From NCBI GenBank assembly GCA_030037855.1, contig JASHPY010000082.1, positions 1 through 43,037 on the forward strand: a DNA stretch of 43,037 nt, in the 5' to 3' direction. Made by a program: the position numbers and the translations under genes. Positions 24,979-32,347 of the stretch are shown in pieces. Below the pieces are notes generated by a model. The model ran no database searches and had not been told where the DNA came from. It saw only the letters and a program-made list of their open reading frames with translations. Within the stretch, counting starts at the first letter, position 1. Every line of letters begins with the position of its first letter. This DNA comes from Thermoplasmata archaeon (lineage in GTDB: Archaea > Thermoplasmatota > Thermoplasmata > Lutacidiplasmatales > UBA184).

Positions 24979-25009
24979 GTCTGACACAGTTCGAGAGAAC
25001 GTGTCGGAC
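24979..25009 (+). promoter_or_regulatory. 13-bp hairpin/palindrome spanning the start codon of the 53-aa ORF
   Basis: gtctgacac (24979-24987) pairs with gtgtcggac (25001-25009) through 8 Watson-Crick pairs and one T-G pair. Inside, after a single unpaired A, gttc (24989-24992) pairs with gaac (24997-25000) around a gaga tetraloop of the GNRA type. The start GTG is the first three bases of the 3' arm. Read as RNA it would hide the start codon; read as DNA it is a dyad over the likely transcription start and could be an operator. Confidence 0.55.
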
Positions 25010-25162
25010 ACCCCCGATACCCGCGATCTCCTCGCCGCCGCCCCCCTCGGAAGCTGGGGGGTCGATGCGGCGCGCTACCCTCTCGCGGTGCTCCCGTGCA
25101 TGGGACTCCGCTACGATCGCTACGGATTCCCGAGCTACCCCGGCGGGACCGAGGACGAATGA
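25001..25162 (+). CDS. 53-aa protein, hypothetical
   Basis: Too short for the ORF track. GTG 25001 opens a 53-codon frame: an acidic N-terminus (SDTPDTRDLLAAAPLGSWGVDAARYPLAVLP), then MGLRYDRYGFPSYPGGTEDE, rich in Tyr and Gly. It stops at TGA 25160-25162, overlapping the ATG of the next small gene by four bases, which supports it as a real translated frame. No family is recognised. Confidence 0.5.
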   Translation: MSDTPDTRDLLAAAPLGSWGVDAARYPLAVLPCMGLRYDRYGFPSYPGGTEDE

Positions 25163-25386
25163 GCGGAGCGTTCCGCAAGGTGCCGCCCCCGGTGGCCGAG
25201 TCGCCTCTCGGCGCTCCCGCGACCGAGCCGAAGATGTTCCTCGGCCAAGCGACGCCCCGCGGCTACGGCGTCCGGCCGAAGCTCTCCCCGGAAGCCGCCG
25301 CGGCGTTCGCCACCTACGTGGACTCCGCCCGCGCCCGGGCCGCGGTCGAGGGACGAACGCTCGTCTACACCGTGCGCTGGGGCTAG
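25159..25386 (+). CDS. 75-aa protein, hypothetical
   Basis: 75 residues from ATG 25159, the ATGA overlap with the 53-aa gene; the track ORF starts 21 codons earlier. The N-terminus is Pro-rich (KVPPPVAESPLGAPA), followed by a GQATPRGYGVRPKLSPEAAAAFATYVDSARARAA helix and a short C-terminal strand (TLVYTVRWG). Its stop codon lies in the CTAG shared with the convergent RNase HI gene. Function unknown. Confidence 0.55.
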   Translation: MSGAFRKVPPPVAESPLGAPATEPKMFLGQATPRGYGVRPKLSPEAAAAFATYVDSARARAAVEGRTLVYTVRWG

Positions 25387-25922
25387 TCCGGCCCCTCCGA
25401 GTCCGGCGCGTCGTCGGATTCCGGTTCTACCCGAGCTCCCCGCGACCGGGCCGCGGTCGGGCGGTACGCCTCGAGCGCGAGCTTCGAGAGCGCGTCCGCC
25501 CGGCGGTTCTCCTCGCGTCGGACCCATCGCCACTCGACCGAGGAGAACTCCTTCGCGAGGCGAACGAGCCACTCGTGGTACGCCTTGAGGTGCTCGGTCC
25601 GGACCTCGTACTCCCCTCGCATCTGACGCACGACGAGCTGACTGTCGCCGGAGGCGACCACCGACCCGCGATAGCCGCGCTCGCGCAGCCACTCGAGCGC
25701 CCGGATCGCGGCGACGTACTCCGCGACGTTGTTCGTCGAATGCTCGGAGTACGGCCGCGTGGCGAGCCCGTACTCCTCGGCGTCGTATCCGCCCCCTTCG
25801 ACCGTGAAACCGAACGTCGCGACGCCCGGTCCCTTCGGGGGCTGGCACGCCCCGTCGAAGTGGACGTGGACGCCGTCGGTGCCGTAGGACGCGACGCCCC
25901 GCGGTAGCTCCTCGTCGTGCAT
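25383..25922 (-). CDS. rnhA: Ribonuclease HI
   Basis: 179 residues. The active-site carboxylates are visible: Asp23 in VHFDGACQ, Glu68 in TNNVAEYVAAIRALEW, Asp93 in ASGDSQLVVRQMRGEY and Asp143 in RRADALSKLA. It degrades the RNA strand of RNA-DNA hybrids. It lacks the basic protrusion of E. coli RNase HI, as in the Sulfolobus/Halobacterium type. A 30-residue acidic, disordered tail follows the core. It lies 9 bases after the zinc-ribbon membrane gene on the same strand, probably in one operon. Confidence 0.92.
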   Translation of the reverse strand: MHDEELPRGVASYGTDGVHVHFDGACQPPKGPGVATFGFTVEGGGYDAEEYGLATRPYSEHSTNNVAEYVAAIRALEWLRERGYRGSVVASGDSQLVVRQMRGEYEVRTEHLKAYHEWLVRLAKEFSSVEWRWVRREENRRADALSKLALEAYRPTAARSRGARVEPESDDAPDSEGPD

Positions 25923-25931
25923 TCGGCCTCG

Positions 25932-26435
25932 TTACGCCCTCCGGCCGACGGCGGGGCCGGTGCGCGGAGGGAGGTGCGGACAGTTGCAGAACGGCTCGGC
26001 TCGCGCGCAGGCCGGGCACGTCGCCCGGTCGAGCACGATCCCCAGCGGACGGCCGCAGCTGCGGCATTCACGGGCGCGAGCGCACCGGGGGCACTGCGCG
26101 AGGTCCGGTGCGATGACCGAGCCGCAGTACCGGCAGGCCACGGCCTCTCTCGGGTGGTACGCCAGGCGGGCCGGCGGAGCCGGAGCTCGGCGGACGCGGT
26201 CCGCCCGCACGAGGTCGACGTCCGGGTTACCGAGCGCCCCCCCGATCGTCGTGACCCGGGGGTCGCTCGAGATCGATCCGATGAGCACGACCGCGAGCGC
26301 CGGGGCGATGAAGTAGAGGCCGACCTCCTGCACGAGGTCGAACTCCTCGTGACCGGTGACCGCGATCGGAAACGAGATCATCGCGAGCGCGAGAACGAAG
26401 ATCCCGCCGCCGATCCCAATGATCGAACGATTCAC
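25932..26435 (-). CDS. Membrane protein with C-terminal zinc ribbons
   Basis: 167 residues from GTG 26435. Two transmembrane helices (about 4-26 and 38-56) are followed by a linker and a Cys-rich tail with CRYCG, CPRC, CRSCG, CPAC and CNC, at least two zinc-ribbon modules facing the cytoplasm. It is probably a membrane-tethered adaptor; no enzyme motif is present. The track ORF extends upstream through an inverted repeat and a TATA-like patch and is rejected. It is followed by rnhA after 9 bases. Confidence 0.65.
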   Translation of the reverse strand: MNRSIIGIGGGIFVLALAMISFPIAVTGHEEFDLVQEVGLYFIAPALAVVLIGSISSDPRVTTIGGALGNPDVDLVRADRVRRAPAPPARLAYHPREAVACRYCGSVIAPDLAQCPRCARARECRSCGRPLGIVLDRATCPACARAEPFCNCPHLPPRTGPAVGRRA

Positions 26436-26445
26436 CGACGGGCCC

Positions 26446-26470
26446 CGCGGAGCGGTCCCCGAGCTCCGCG
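26446..26470 (-). promoter_or_regulatory. 8-bp inverted repeat in the leader of the zinc-ribbon membrane gene
   Basis: cgcggagc (26446-26453) and gctccgcg (26463-26470) are perfect inverted repeats around 9 bases. They lie between ATTTATCT (26493-26500) and GTG 26435, so the transcript leader could fold here. Confidence 0.35.
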
Positions 26471-26551
26471 CTCCCGGTTGAGCGAGAAAGCCAGATAAAT
26501 CCGCTCTCGGGTCGGGTGCCGGTCCGAGCGTCCGAGCTCGTGCCGCGCGCC

Positions 26552-26557
26552 TTTTAG
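26552..26557 (+). promoter_or_regulatory. TATA-like box for the cyclophilin gene
   Basis: TTTTAG lies 23-28 bases before ATG 26580. Spacing fits a leaderless transcript. Confidence 0.55.
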
Positions 26558-26579
26558 CCCGGAGCGGGGTCGGGCGGCC

Positions 26580-27050
26580 ATGGCCAATCCGACAGCGACG
26601 CTGCGCACGACCCTCGGCGACATCCGCATCGAGCTCTTTCGCGATCGCGCGCCGAAGACCGTGGAGAACTTCGTGACGCTCGTCCACAAGCGGTTCTACG
26701 ACGGCACGATGTTCCACCGCGTGATCCCCGGCTTCATGATCCAGGGTGGGGACCCGAAGGGCAACGGGACCGGGGGACCCGGCTACACGATCCCGGACGA
26801 GTTCGAGCCGACGCTGCGGCATGACGGGCCCGGGGTGCTCTCGATGGCGAACGCCGGACCGAACACGGGCGGGAGCCAGTTCTTCATCACGCTCGCGAAG
26901 ACCTCGTGGCTCGACGGGAAGCACGCGGTGTTCGGACGGGTCCGGGGGGGCCAGGACGTGGTCGAGAAAATCGCCGCGGTCCCCCGGGACTCGGGCGACC
27001 GACCAAAGACTCCCGTGCGGATCGTCGAGGCGACCGTTCAGGGCGCCTAA
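26580..27050 (+). CDS. Cyclophilin-type peptidyl-prolyl cis-trans isomerase
   Basis: 156 residues, a complete single-domain cyclophilin. Catalytic and binding residues are in [15 protein letters not shown] (Arg/Phe/Gln) and [32 protein letters not shown]. The compact form lacks a signal peptide, so it is cytoplasmic. It speeds proline isomerisation during folding. It is convergent with the membrane operon at 27060. Confidence 0.95.
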   Translation: MANPTATLRTTLGDIRIELFRDRAPKTVENFVTLVHKRFYDGTMFHRVIPGFMIQGGDPKGNGTGGPGYTIPDEFEPTLRHDGPGVLSMANAGPNTGGSQFFITLAKTSWLDGKHAVFGRVRGGQDVVEKIAAVPRDSGDRPKTPVRIVEATVQGA

Positions 27051-27059
27051 GACCGAGCG

Positions 27060-27551
27060 CTACGGCGGGAAGTCGAACGGCCATCGTTCGCGGGGCGCGC
27101 TCGCGTCCTCGGCCAGGGTGAGCACGCCGGCGACGAGCGTGAGCGCGGGTACGATGATCAACAGGAGGACGAGGTCGGTGTACCCGAGCGTGATCGTGAC
27201 CCCCGCGTTCGGGATCGACAGCTGGTACGTGGCGTCGACCAGGAACAGGTAGAGGTAGAGGATCGTCACCCCGGCGGTCCCGATCGAGAGCGGGCCATAG
27301 GCCGCCGTCGGCTTCGCGATGTACCGGGCGACGATCAGGGCGGTCAGGACGATCCCGAACAGCTCGACCGTCAGGATCGGGATCGGGCCCTGGATCCCGT
27401 GGGCGGCGAGGAACGTCAGGATCGCGACGGGGATCCCGACCAGGAAGAGCACGAGCGGGATCAGGCGGAGCGCGCCGCCGAGGATGCGCCAACCGAGGGA
27501 AGGGATCTGGTAGGTACCCGCGGGGGGACCCACGGAAGCCGGTGCGCTCAC
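27060..27551 (-). CDS. Multi-pass membrane protein, hypothetical
   Basis: 163 residues from GTG 27551, whose GTGA overlaps the stop of the upstream gene. After a Pro/Gly-rich N-terminus there are four or five hydrophobic helices (LIPLVLFLVGIPVAILTFLAA, ILTVELFGIVLTALIVARYIA, ILYLYLFLVDATYQL and others) and a short charged tail. No family is recognised. Translational coupling indicates it works with the anchored protein encoded upstream. Confidence 0.65.
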   Translation of the reverse strand: MSAPASVGPPAGTYQIPSLGWRILGGALRLIPLVLFLVGIPVAILTFLAAHGIQGPIPILTVELFGIVLTALIVARYIAKPTAAYGPLSIGTAGVTILYLYLFLVDATYQLSIPNAGVTITLGYTDLVLLLIIVPALTLVAGVLTLAEDASAPRERWPFDFPP

Positions 27552-28366
27552 GGGATCGCCTCCGACGGAAGCGGCACGGTAGTTCCACCGTCCACGAACT
27601 CCGCACTGACGTGCCCGCCGGCGGGGTCGCATCCGGCAGGAACCCCGACGTTCTCGGTCTCGTCGTACGGCGAGCCCGCCGGCACGTCGAGCGCGAACGA
27701 ACCCTGGGCGCAGTCGGCACCGGTCGGAGGCACGACCTGGAACTCGAGGGTCCCGGCGTCTGCGAAGCTCGCGTCATCGACGAATCCGATCGTCACCGGG
27801 ACCTCGGTCTGTCCGTTCGCCTCCATCGGATGCCCGACCGCGATCGAGAGGTTGTCGAACGGGGCGCCCCATGCCCGTTCGCTCTCGACCCCCACCGAGA
27901 CCGTGAACAGGTAAGCGTAGCTCGCGTTGCCCCAGAGGTTCCACTCGAGGTTCTGGTTCTCGGTGAGGAGGCTCGCCCCGCCCGCGTCGACCGGCACGAA
28001 CAGTTCGACCGGAAGGCTCGCGGTGCGTCCGGGCCCGATCGTGGCGGGTCCCGCGGTCGAGTCAACGAGGCGCACGTCGGTATCGTTCAGGACGAGAAAG
28101 TGGAGCGCGAAGTGCTGGATCGCGAAGTAGGTGGGGTTGTTCAGGCTGAAGGACGTGACGATCCCGACCGTGTCGTTCGACTCGAAGCCGACGGTCGCGC
28201 TACCCACCTGGGGGTGAGCCTTCACGATCTGGGTCGCCGAGTACGCGACGAAGCCGACGAAGACGATCAGCACGACCAGCGCGATCGTCGAGAGCCGTCG
28301 GAGCGCGCGCGCCGCTCGGTAGAGACCGGGCGGAGTGGCCGGTTTGCGATAGAACGGGCTCGCCAC
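27548..28366 (-). CDS. Membrane-anchored extracytoplasmic protein, hypothetical
   Basis: 272 residues. Short basic N-terminus, one transmembrane helix (about 26-46, STIALVVLIVFVGFVAYSATQ), then a large extracytoplasmic beta-rich region with repeated motifs such as SFSLNNPTYFAIQHFALHFLVLNDTDV and ASLPVELFVPVDAG, recalling LEA14/WHy-type domains. That fold is a guess. Two Cys (positions near 230 and 253) could form a disulfide. Coupled to the following membrane protein by a 4-base overlap. Confidence 0.65.
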   Translation of the reverse strand: MASPFYRKPATPPGLYRAARALRRLSTIALVVLIVFVGFVAYSATQIVKAHPQVGSATVGFESNDTVGIVTSFSLNNPTYFAIQHFALHFLVLNDTDVRLVDSTAGPATIGPGRTASLPVELFVPVDAGGASLLTENQNLEWNLWGNASYAYLFTVSVGVESERAWGAPFDNLSIAVGHPMEANGQTEVPVTIGFVDDASFADAGTLEFQVVPPTGADCAQGSFALDVPAGSPYDETENVGVPAGCDPAGGHVSAEFVDGGTTVPLPSEAIP

Positions 28367-28465
28367 GGGGGCCGCCGCTCAGATTCAGGTGTACGTCGCC
28401 CTTGAATACCTGTCGCACGAGACCCAATCCAATCCCTCCGGCGCCGCACTGTGCGGTTCCATTTT

Positions 28466-28491
28466 GCGCGTTTCGGGTGCGAAAAACGCGC
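28466..28491. promoter_or_regulatory. 8-bp inverted repeat in a divergent intergenic region
   Basis: gcgcgttt (28466-28473) and aaacgcgc (28484-28491) are perfect inverted repeats separated by 10 bases, flanked by T and A runs. They lie between the divergent genes starting at 28366 and 28581, so a regulator-binding site is a plausible reading. Confidence 0.4.
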
Positions 28492-28580
28492 GACCGGAGC
28501 CACGACTTCCACTTTCGGCGACGGCGCGGTCGGTAGCTTTGACTCCCCGGGCGCGAGTCCCTCGGTTGGGAAGGCCGACC

Positions 28581-28865
28581 ATGGGAACAGAACGATCCTT
28601 CGGACCCGAAGCCGCGGTGCTGAGCGCTCGCCTCGCAGAGCTGAGGGCGGTACGGGTCCAAGCCGGACCCGAGTTCGCTGAGGACGGAGGGATGTGGGTC
28701 GAGGCGGCCGTGATCGCCGGACGGACCGCTAAGGAGCGGGTCCCCGTGGTCGGCCGCGGCACGCGCTGGGAACGACTGCGCGCAGCGGCCGGACTCCCGA
28801 CGCGGTCGGCGCGCGACCGGGTCTCGCTCGCGTTCCTGCCGACGACCGCGCGCGACCGTCCGTAG
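28581..28865 (+). CDS. 94-aa protein, hypothetical
   Basis: 94 residues from ATG 28581; the track ORF adds 64 low-complexity residues upstream that overlap the inverted repeat. A helical N-terminus (FGPEAAVLSARLAELRAVRVQ) is followed by GGMWVEAAVIAGRTAKERVPVVGRGTRWERLRAAAGLP. No family is recognised. It lies upstream of the AsnC-like regulator on the same strand. Confidence 0.45.
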   Translation: MGTERSFGPEAAVLSARLAELRAVRVQAGPEFAEDGGMWVEAAVIAGRTAKERVPVVGRGTRWERLRAAAGLPTRSARDRVSLAFLPTTARDRP

Positions 28866-28939
28866 TCTCCCGCCTCCGTCCCGGTCCGCGGCACCCGCAG
28901 GCTTTTCCGAGCGCACCCGGTCGCTCCGGGCGGGACCTC

Positions 28940-29902
28940 GTGGACGCGGTCGACTTCGCCATCTACCGGCACCTCTCCCGGGACGGACTCTCGCGCTTCT
29001 GGGCGTCTCGACGGGTGGTCGACCCGCGCGTATCGGTGCGAGAGATCGCCGAAGCGGTAGGCCGGAGCGAGGCGGGAGTTCGGGGGCGAATGCGCGCGCT
29101 TCGCGACGCGGGCCTTCTTGGAGCGACGGAGGTCACCCTCAACCCTTCGCTCTTCGGCGCCTCGACCCTGGTCGCCGAGATCCCCGTCGAGAGCCCGCTC
29201 GAGTCCGAGGAGGTGTTCCGAGACCTCGCGGTCGCCGACGGGGTCGTGTTCGCGCGCGACGTGCTCGACGAGCAGGACCGAAAGGTGCAGGTCTACGTCG
29301 CGTCGGAGGACTCGGCCGCCGCGACCCGCCGCGTTGCGCTCCTCCGGCGCCTCAACCCGGGCCGCGCCGTCCGGGGTCCCTCCCCCTACTGGATCCCCGT
29401 CGCCACACGCGATCCCACGGAGCTCGACTGGAGACTCCTCGCGGCGTGCCGTCGCCATCCCGACGCGACGGTCGCCCGTCTCGCCTCGGAGTGCCGGGTT
29501 AGCGTGAAGACCGCGGCCCGTCGATTCGACTTGCTCGTCGACTCGCGAGCTTGTTGGTGGGGCTCCGCCCCGGAGGTGACCGAGTGGCCGTTCGCGCTGC
29601 TGCGGCTCTCCCTAGAGGAGAACGCGGACGCGGTCGAGGTTGCCTCCCAGGCCGCCGCCCGTTGCGATAGCTGGCTCCCGGTCGCGGCGGACGGGCTGGG
29701 CACGGACCCTGAGAGCACTCCGAGCACCGTCGCCGGGCTCGTACCGGCCTCGGCTCCGGCCGCGCTGGAGCACTCGGTCCGCAACGTGCTCGAGATCGAT
29801 GGCGTCGCCGACGTCCGGCGTACGTTCGGACTCCGGTCGGCGAGCTTTCCGGGGTGGAGCGACGCCCTCTTGGCACGTCGCCTACCGGCCCGTCTCCGGT
29901 GA
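28940..29902 (+). CDS. AsnC/Lrp-like double-HTH transcriptional regulator
   Basis: 320 residues from GTG 28940. The N-terminus is a winged HTH (VSVREIAEAVGRSEAGVRGRMRALRDAGLL), then an alpha/beta domain. A second HTH near residues 160-195 (LDWRLLAACRRHPDATVARLASECRVSVKTAARRFDLLV) is followed by another alpha/beta domain. This HTH-domain-HTH-domain layout is typical of archaeal AsnC-type regulators. The ligand is unknown, and no obvious metabolic target is adjacent. Confidence 0.78.
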   Translation: MDAVDFAIYRHLSRDGLSRFWASRRVVDPRVSVREIAEAVGRSEAGVRGRMRALRDAGLLGATEVTLNPSLFGASTLVAEIPVESPLESEEVFRDLAVADGVVFARDVLDEQDRKVQVYVASEDSAAATRRVALLRRLNPGRAVRGPSPYWIPVATRDPTELDWRLLAACRRHPDATVARLASECRVSVKTAARRFDLLVDSRACWWGSAPEVTEWPFALLRLSLEENADAVEVASQAAARCDSWLPVAADGLGTDPESTPSTVAGLVPASAPAALEHSVRNVLEIDGVADVRRTFGLRSASFPGWSDALLARRLPARLR

Positions 29903-29990
29903 CGGACGTCCGCGTCCGCCGCGCGGCTCCGTGTACCGCAAGACCTCTTTACGGGGGCCCGCCTCGCCCCGGGACCCATCGAGGGCTGAG

Positions 29991-30524
29991 ATGGTTTCCG
30001 AGCTGGATGCCCTCAAGTCGTGGTTCGCCTACCTCGCGGCCGCCCGTCAAGGCTACCTCGGGGCGTTCGATACGCTATCGTCCAGCGAGCTCGCCCGCGA
30101 CCGGGGTGCGTCGCACCCTTCGCTCGCCGACATCTTTGCTCACTCGCAAGGCGCGCTGTATTTTTGGATTCGAAACTGCGCACCGGATGCGTTCCCGCCC
30201 CCGGAGCCCGACCTCGGCGACCCCGCGACCCTCGCCGAGCTCAAGGCGTTCGAGGCGTACCTCCAGTCCCACGTCCAGCGGTTCGTGACCGCTCTGACGG
30301 AGACCGGGCTCGAGCGCACGGTCCCGATGACGAAGGGGCGGGCCTCGGACCACGACTGCGATCTCCCGGTTCGAGAGATACTCTGGCACCTGGTCGAGGA
30401 GGAGCTCCAGCATCTCGGGGAACTCAATGCGCTTCTCTGGCAGATCGACGTCGAGGCGCCGGTCTACAGCTGGACTCGCTGGGCGCACGACGTCGGTCGG
30501 ATCAAGGACCGTCCGGCCCCGTAG
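29991..30524 (+). CDS. DinB-like four-helix metal-binding protein
   Basis: 177 residues from ATG 29991; the track version starts inside the regulator gene. Helical pattern with SLADIFAHSQGALYFWIRN and a C-terminal REILWHLVEEELQHLGELNALLW, whose three His match the DinB/YfiT metal triad. The family includes thiol transferases and proteins of unknown role; the substrate is unknown. CTCTTTAC at 29945-29952 lies about 40 bases upstream. It is convergent with the NTF2-like gene. Confidence 0.8.
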   Translation: MVSELDALKSWFAYLAAARQGYLGAFDTLSSSELARDRGASHPSLADIFAHSQGALYFWIRNCAPDAFPPPEPDLGDPATLAELKAFEAYLQSHVQRFVTALTETGLERTVPMTKGRASDHDCDLPVREILWHLVEEELQHLGELNALLWQIDVEAPVYSWTRWAHDVGRIKDRPAP

Positions 30525-30531
30525 CGGCCGT

Positions 30532-30900
30532 TCACGCCGAGAGGCCCTTTCCGGAGTCCTGCACGGAGTTGCCGAACGAGGTCAGTCGCTTCACCTTGCC
30601 GTTCTCGATCTCGAAGACGTCGCAGAACTGAACCCGCCAGAAACCGCCCTCCTTCTTGGCGCCGCGAGCCGTGCCCTCCGCTACCACGACCCCGTGCTCC
30701 TCGGTCATCCGGCCGACGCGGGTCTCGTACTCCCGCATTCCCCGATTCTCGATGAACGCGGCCTTCCCGAGCGTTCGGACGCCCGTGGCGGGGACCCCTT
30801 CGGCCCACTCGATCAGCTCGACATCGTCGGCCAGCAGCCGTCGGTAGTCGGTCCCGGTACTGGCGAAGAAATCCTCGACGACCTTCTTGTTGGCACTCAT
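30532..30900 (-). CDS. NTF2-like/SnoaL-like domain protein
   Basis: 122 residues from ATG 30900. Pattern VVEDFFASTGTDYRRLLADDVELIEWAEG ... GKAAFIENRG ... GVVVAEGTARG ... FWRVQFCDVFEIENGKVKRLTSFGN is that of the cone-shaped NTF2-like superfamily, which includes small-molecule isomerases and ketosteroid-binding proteins. No specific activity can be named. ATTTTTTAC lies 26-34 bases upstream, supporting this start over the 33-residue longer track ORF. Confidence 0.78.
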   Translation of the reverse strand: MSANKKVVEDFFASTGTDYRRLLADDVELIEWAEGVPATGVRTLGKAAFIENRGMREYETRVGRMTEEHGVVVAEGTARGAKKEGGFWRVQFCDVFEIENGKVKRLTSFGNSVQDSGKGLSA

Positions 30901-30925
30901 GGCGCAAGGGGGCACCGCCGGCGAA

Positions 30926-30934
30926 GTAAAAAAT
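30926..30934 (-). promoter_or_regulatory. TATA-like box for the NTF2-like gene
   Basis: ATTTTTTAC on the minus strand, 26-34 bases before ATG 30900. Confidence 0.6.
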
Positions 30935-30993
30935 CGGTCGGTACCGCTCGGACGACCGCTCTCGGGAGTGGCCCTCGGTCTCGGGTCGGCGAG

Positions 30994-31066
30994 AGCCACT
31001 GGAGGGATTTGAACCCCCGACCTGCTGATTACGAATCAGCTGCTCTGCCAGCTGAGCTACAGTGGC
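30994..31066 (-). tRNA. tRNA-Thr (anticodon CGT)
   Basis: On the minus strand the sequence folds as a complete tRNA. The acceptor GCCACTG pairs with CAGTGGC, followed by discriminator T, as in archaeal tRNA-Thr. The D-arm is AGCTCAGCTGGCAGAGC. The anticodon stem GCTGA/TCAGC has loop TTCGTAA (anticodon CGT, codon ACG). The T-arm is CGGGGGTTCAAATCCCTC. There is no intron, and CCA is not encoded. The upstream TATA-like CTATAAT (31094-31100) overlaps the stop codon of the neighbouring gene. Confidence 0.95.
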
Positions 31067-31093
31067 GCGGACGGCACGACCACCGGGAGCGCC

Positions 31094-31100
31094 CTATAAT
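31094..31100 (-). promoter_or_regulatory. TATA-like box for tRNA-Thr
   Basis: ATTATAG on the minus strand, 28-34 bases before the tRNA 5' end. It includes the last codons and TAG stop of the trans-sulfuration enzyme gene. Confidence 0.6.
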
Positions 31101-32347
31101 GGTGCCGCTTTGGTGCCTTCTCCGAGCGCGTCGAGCGCCTCCGTGACGTCACGGACGAGGTCCGCCGGGTCTTCGATCCCGAAGGCGAGTCGTACGAGCC
31201 CGTCGTCGATCCCGGCCGCCGCCAGCTCGGCCTCGGAGGCGTGACGGTGGGAAGTAAGTCGGGGAATGCTCGCGAGGCTCTCCACGCCTCCGAGGCTCGC
31301 CGCGACGTGGACGAACCGAAGGTGCCGGAGGAACCGGTCCGCCGCCGACACGCCGCCCCGGAGCGAGAGCGCGACCACCCCGCCCCGACCGCGCATCTGC
31401 CGGGTCGCGATCGCCTCCTCGTCCGGGCTCGCCCGTCCCGGATAGTGAACGCGCGCGACCGCCGGGTGACCGGCCACCGCCGACGCGACGCGCGCCCCGT
31501 TCTCGTTCTGTCGCTCGACGCGGAGCGCGAGGGTCTTCAGGCTGCGGGCGAGCAGGAACGCGGCGAACGGGTCGAGCGCCGACCCGAAGTACGTCTTCTG
31601 ATCGATGCGCCCGACGAGCGCCTTCGCGCCGACGACCGCGCCCGCGATCAGGTCCGAGTGCCCGCCGAGGTACTTCGTCGCGCTGTGGACGACCAGGTCC
31701 GCGCCGAGGGCGAGCGGCCGCTGGTTGATCGGGCTCGCGAAGGTATTGTCGACCACGAGGAGCGCCCCGACCGCGTCCGCGGCGCGTGCCCAGCGAGCGA
31801 TGTCGTGGACCCGAAGGGTCGGGTTCGTCGGGCTCTCGAGCATCACGAGCCGGGTACGGGGATCGACCCGGCCCTCGGGGGTCTGCGCTTCGTCGTCCGA
31901 GAGCACGCGGACCCCGATTCCCATCCGCGGAAGCAGGTCGGTCAGGAGGTCCGTCGTGCCCCCGTAAAGGCCGCCCGCGGAAACGACCTTGTCGCCGGTC
32001 TGGACGAGCGAGAGCACGGTCGACGTGATCGCACCCATCCCCGAGCCGAACAGCTTCGCGGCTTCGCCCCCCTCGAGCTGCCGGATCAGTTCCGCCGGCA
32101 CGTCGGCGGTCGGGTTCTCGAAGCGGGTGTAGAGATACGCGCGGTTGAACTCGGTCGACTCCGAGTGCTCGGCGGGCCAGTGGTAGGTCGACGTCTGATA
32201 GATCGGCGGCGTGACCGCGCCGGCGTTCCAGTCGGGTCGGCGGGCGCCGTGCACGAGTCGGGTCGTCGGTCCGACCCACTCGGGGAGCGGCTCGAATCCC
32301 CGCCTCCGGGCCGGGGGCCCGGAGCCCGGCGGTTCGGGTGACGTCAC
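31094..32347 (-). CDS. PLP-dependent trans-sulfuration enzyme (cystathionine gamma-synthase/lyase family)
   Basis: 417 residues from GTG 32347, the 4-base overlap with nadM that fixes the start. Signatures of the Cys/Met-metabolism PLP family: YTRFENPTADVPAELIRQLEGGEAA, GSGMGAI, VVDNTFASP, SATKYLGGHSDLIAG with the PLP lysine, and LGGVESLASIPRLTSH at the C-terminus. It may act as a cystathionine synthase, a cystathionine lyase or an O-acyl-homoserine sulfhydrylase; sequence alone does not settle which. It is the last gene of the lonB operon. Confidence 0.92.
   Translation of the reverse strand: MTSPEPPGSGPPARRRGFEPLPEWVGPTTRLVHGARRPDWNAGAVTPPIYQTSTYHWPAEHSESTEFNRAYLYTRFENPTADVPAELIRQLEGGEAAKLFGSGMGAITSTVLSLVQTGDKVVSAGGLYGGTTDLLTDLLPRMGIGVRVLSDDEAQTPEGRVDPRTRLVMLESPTNPTLRVHDIARWARAADAVGALLVVDNTFASPINQRPLALGADLVVHSATKYLGGHSDLIAGAVVGAKALVGRIDQKTYFGSALDPFAAFLLARSLKTLALRVERQNENGARVASAVAGHPAVARVHYPGRASPDEEAIATRQMRGRGGVVALSLRGGVSAADRFLRHLRFVHVAASLGGVESLASIPRLTSHRHASEAELAAAGIDDGLVRLAFGIEDPADLVRDVTEALDALGEGTKAAPL

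Noticed and set aside
23254-24984. 576-aa plus-strand ORF
   Set aside because: It is antisense to the M2 peptidase, which has clear catalytic motifs.
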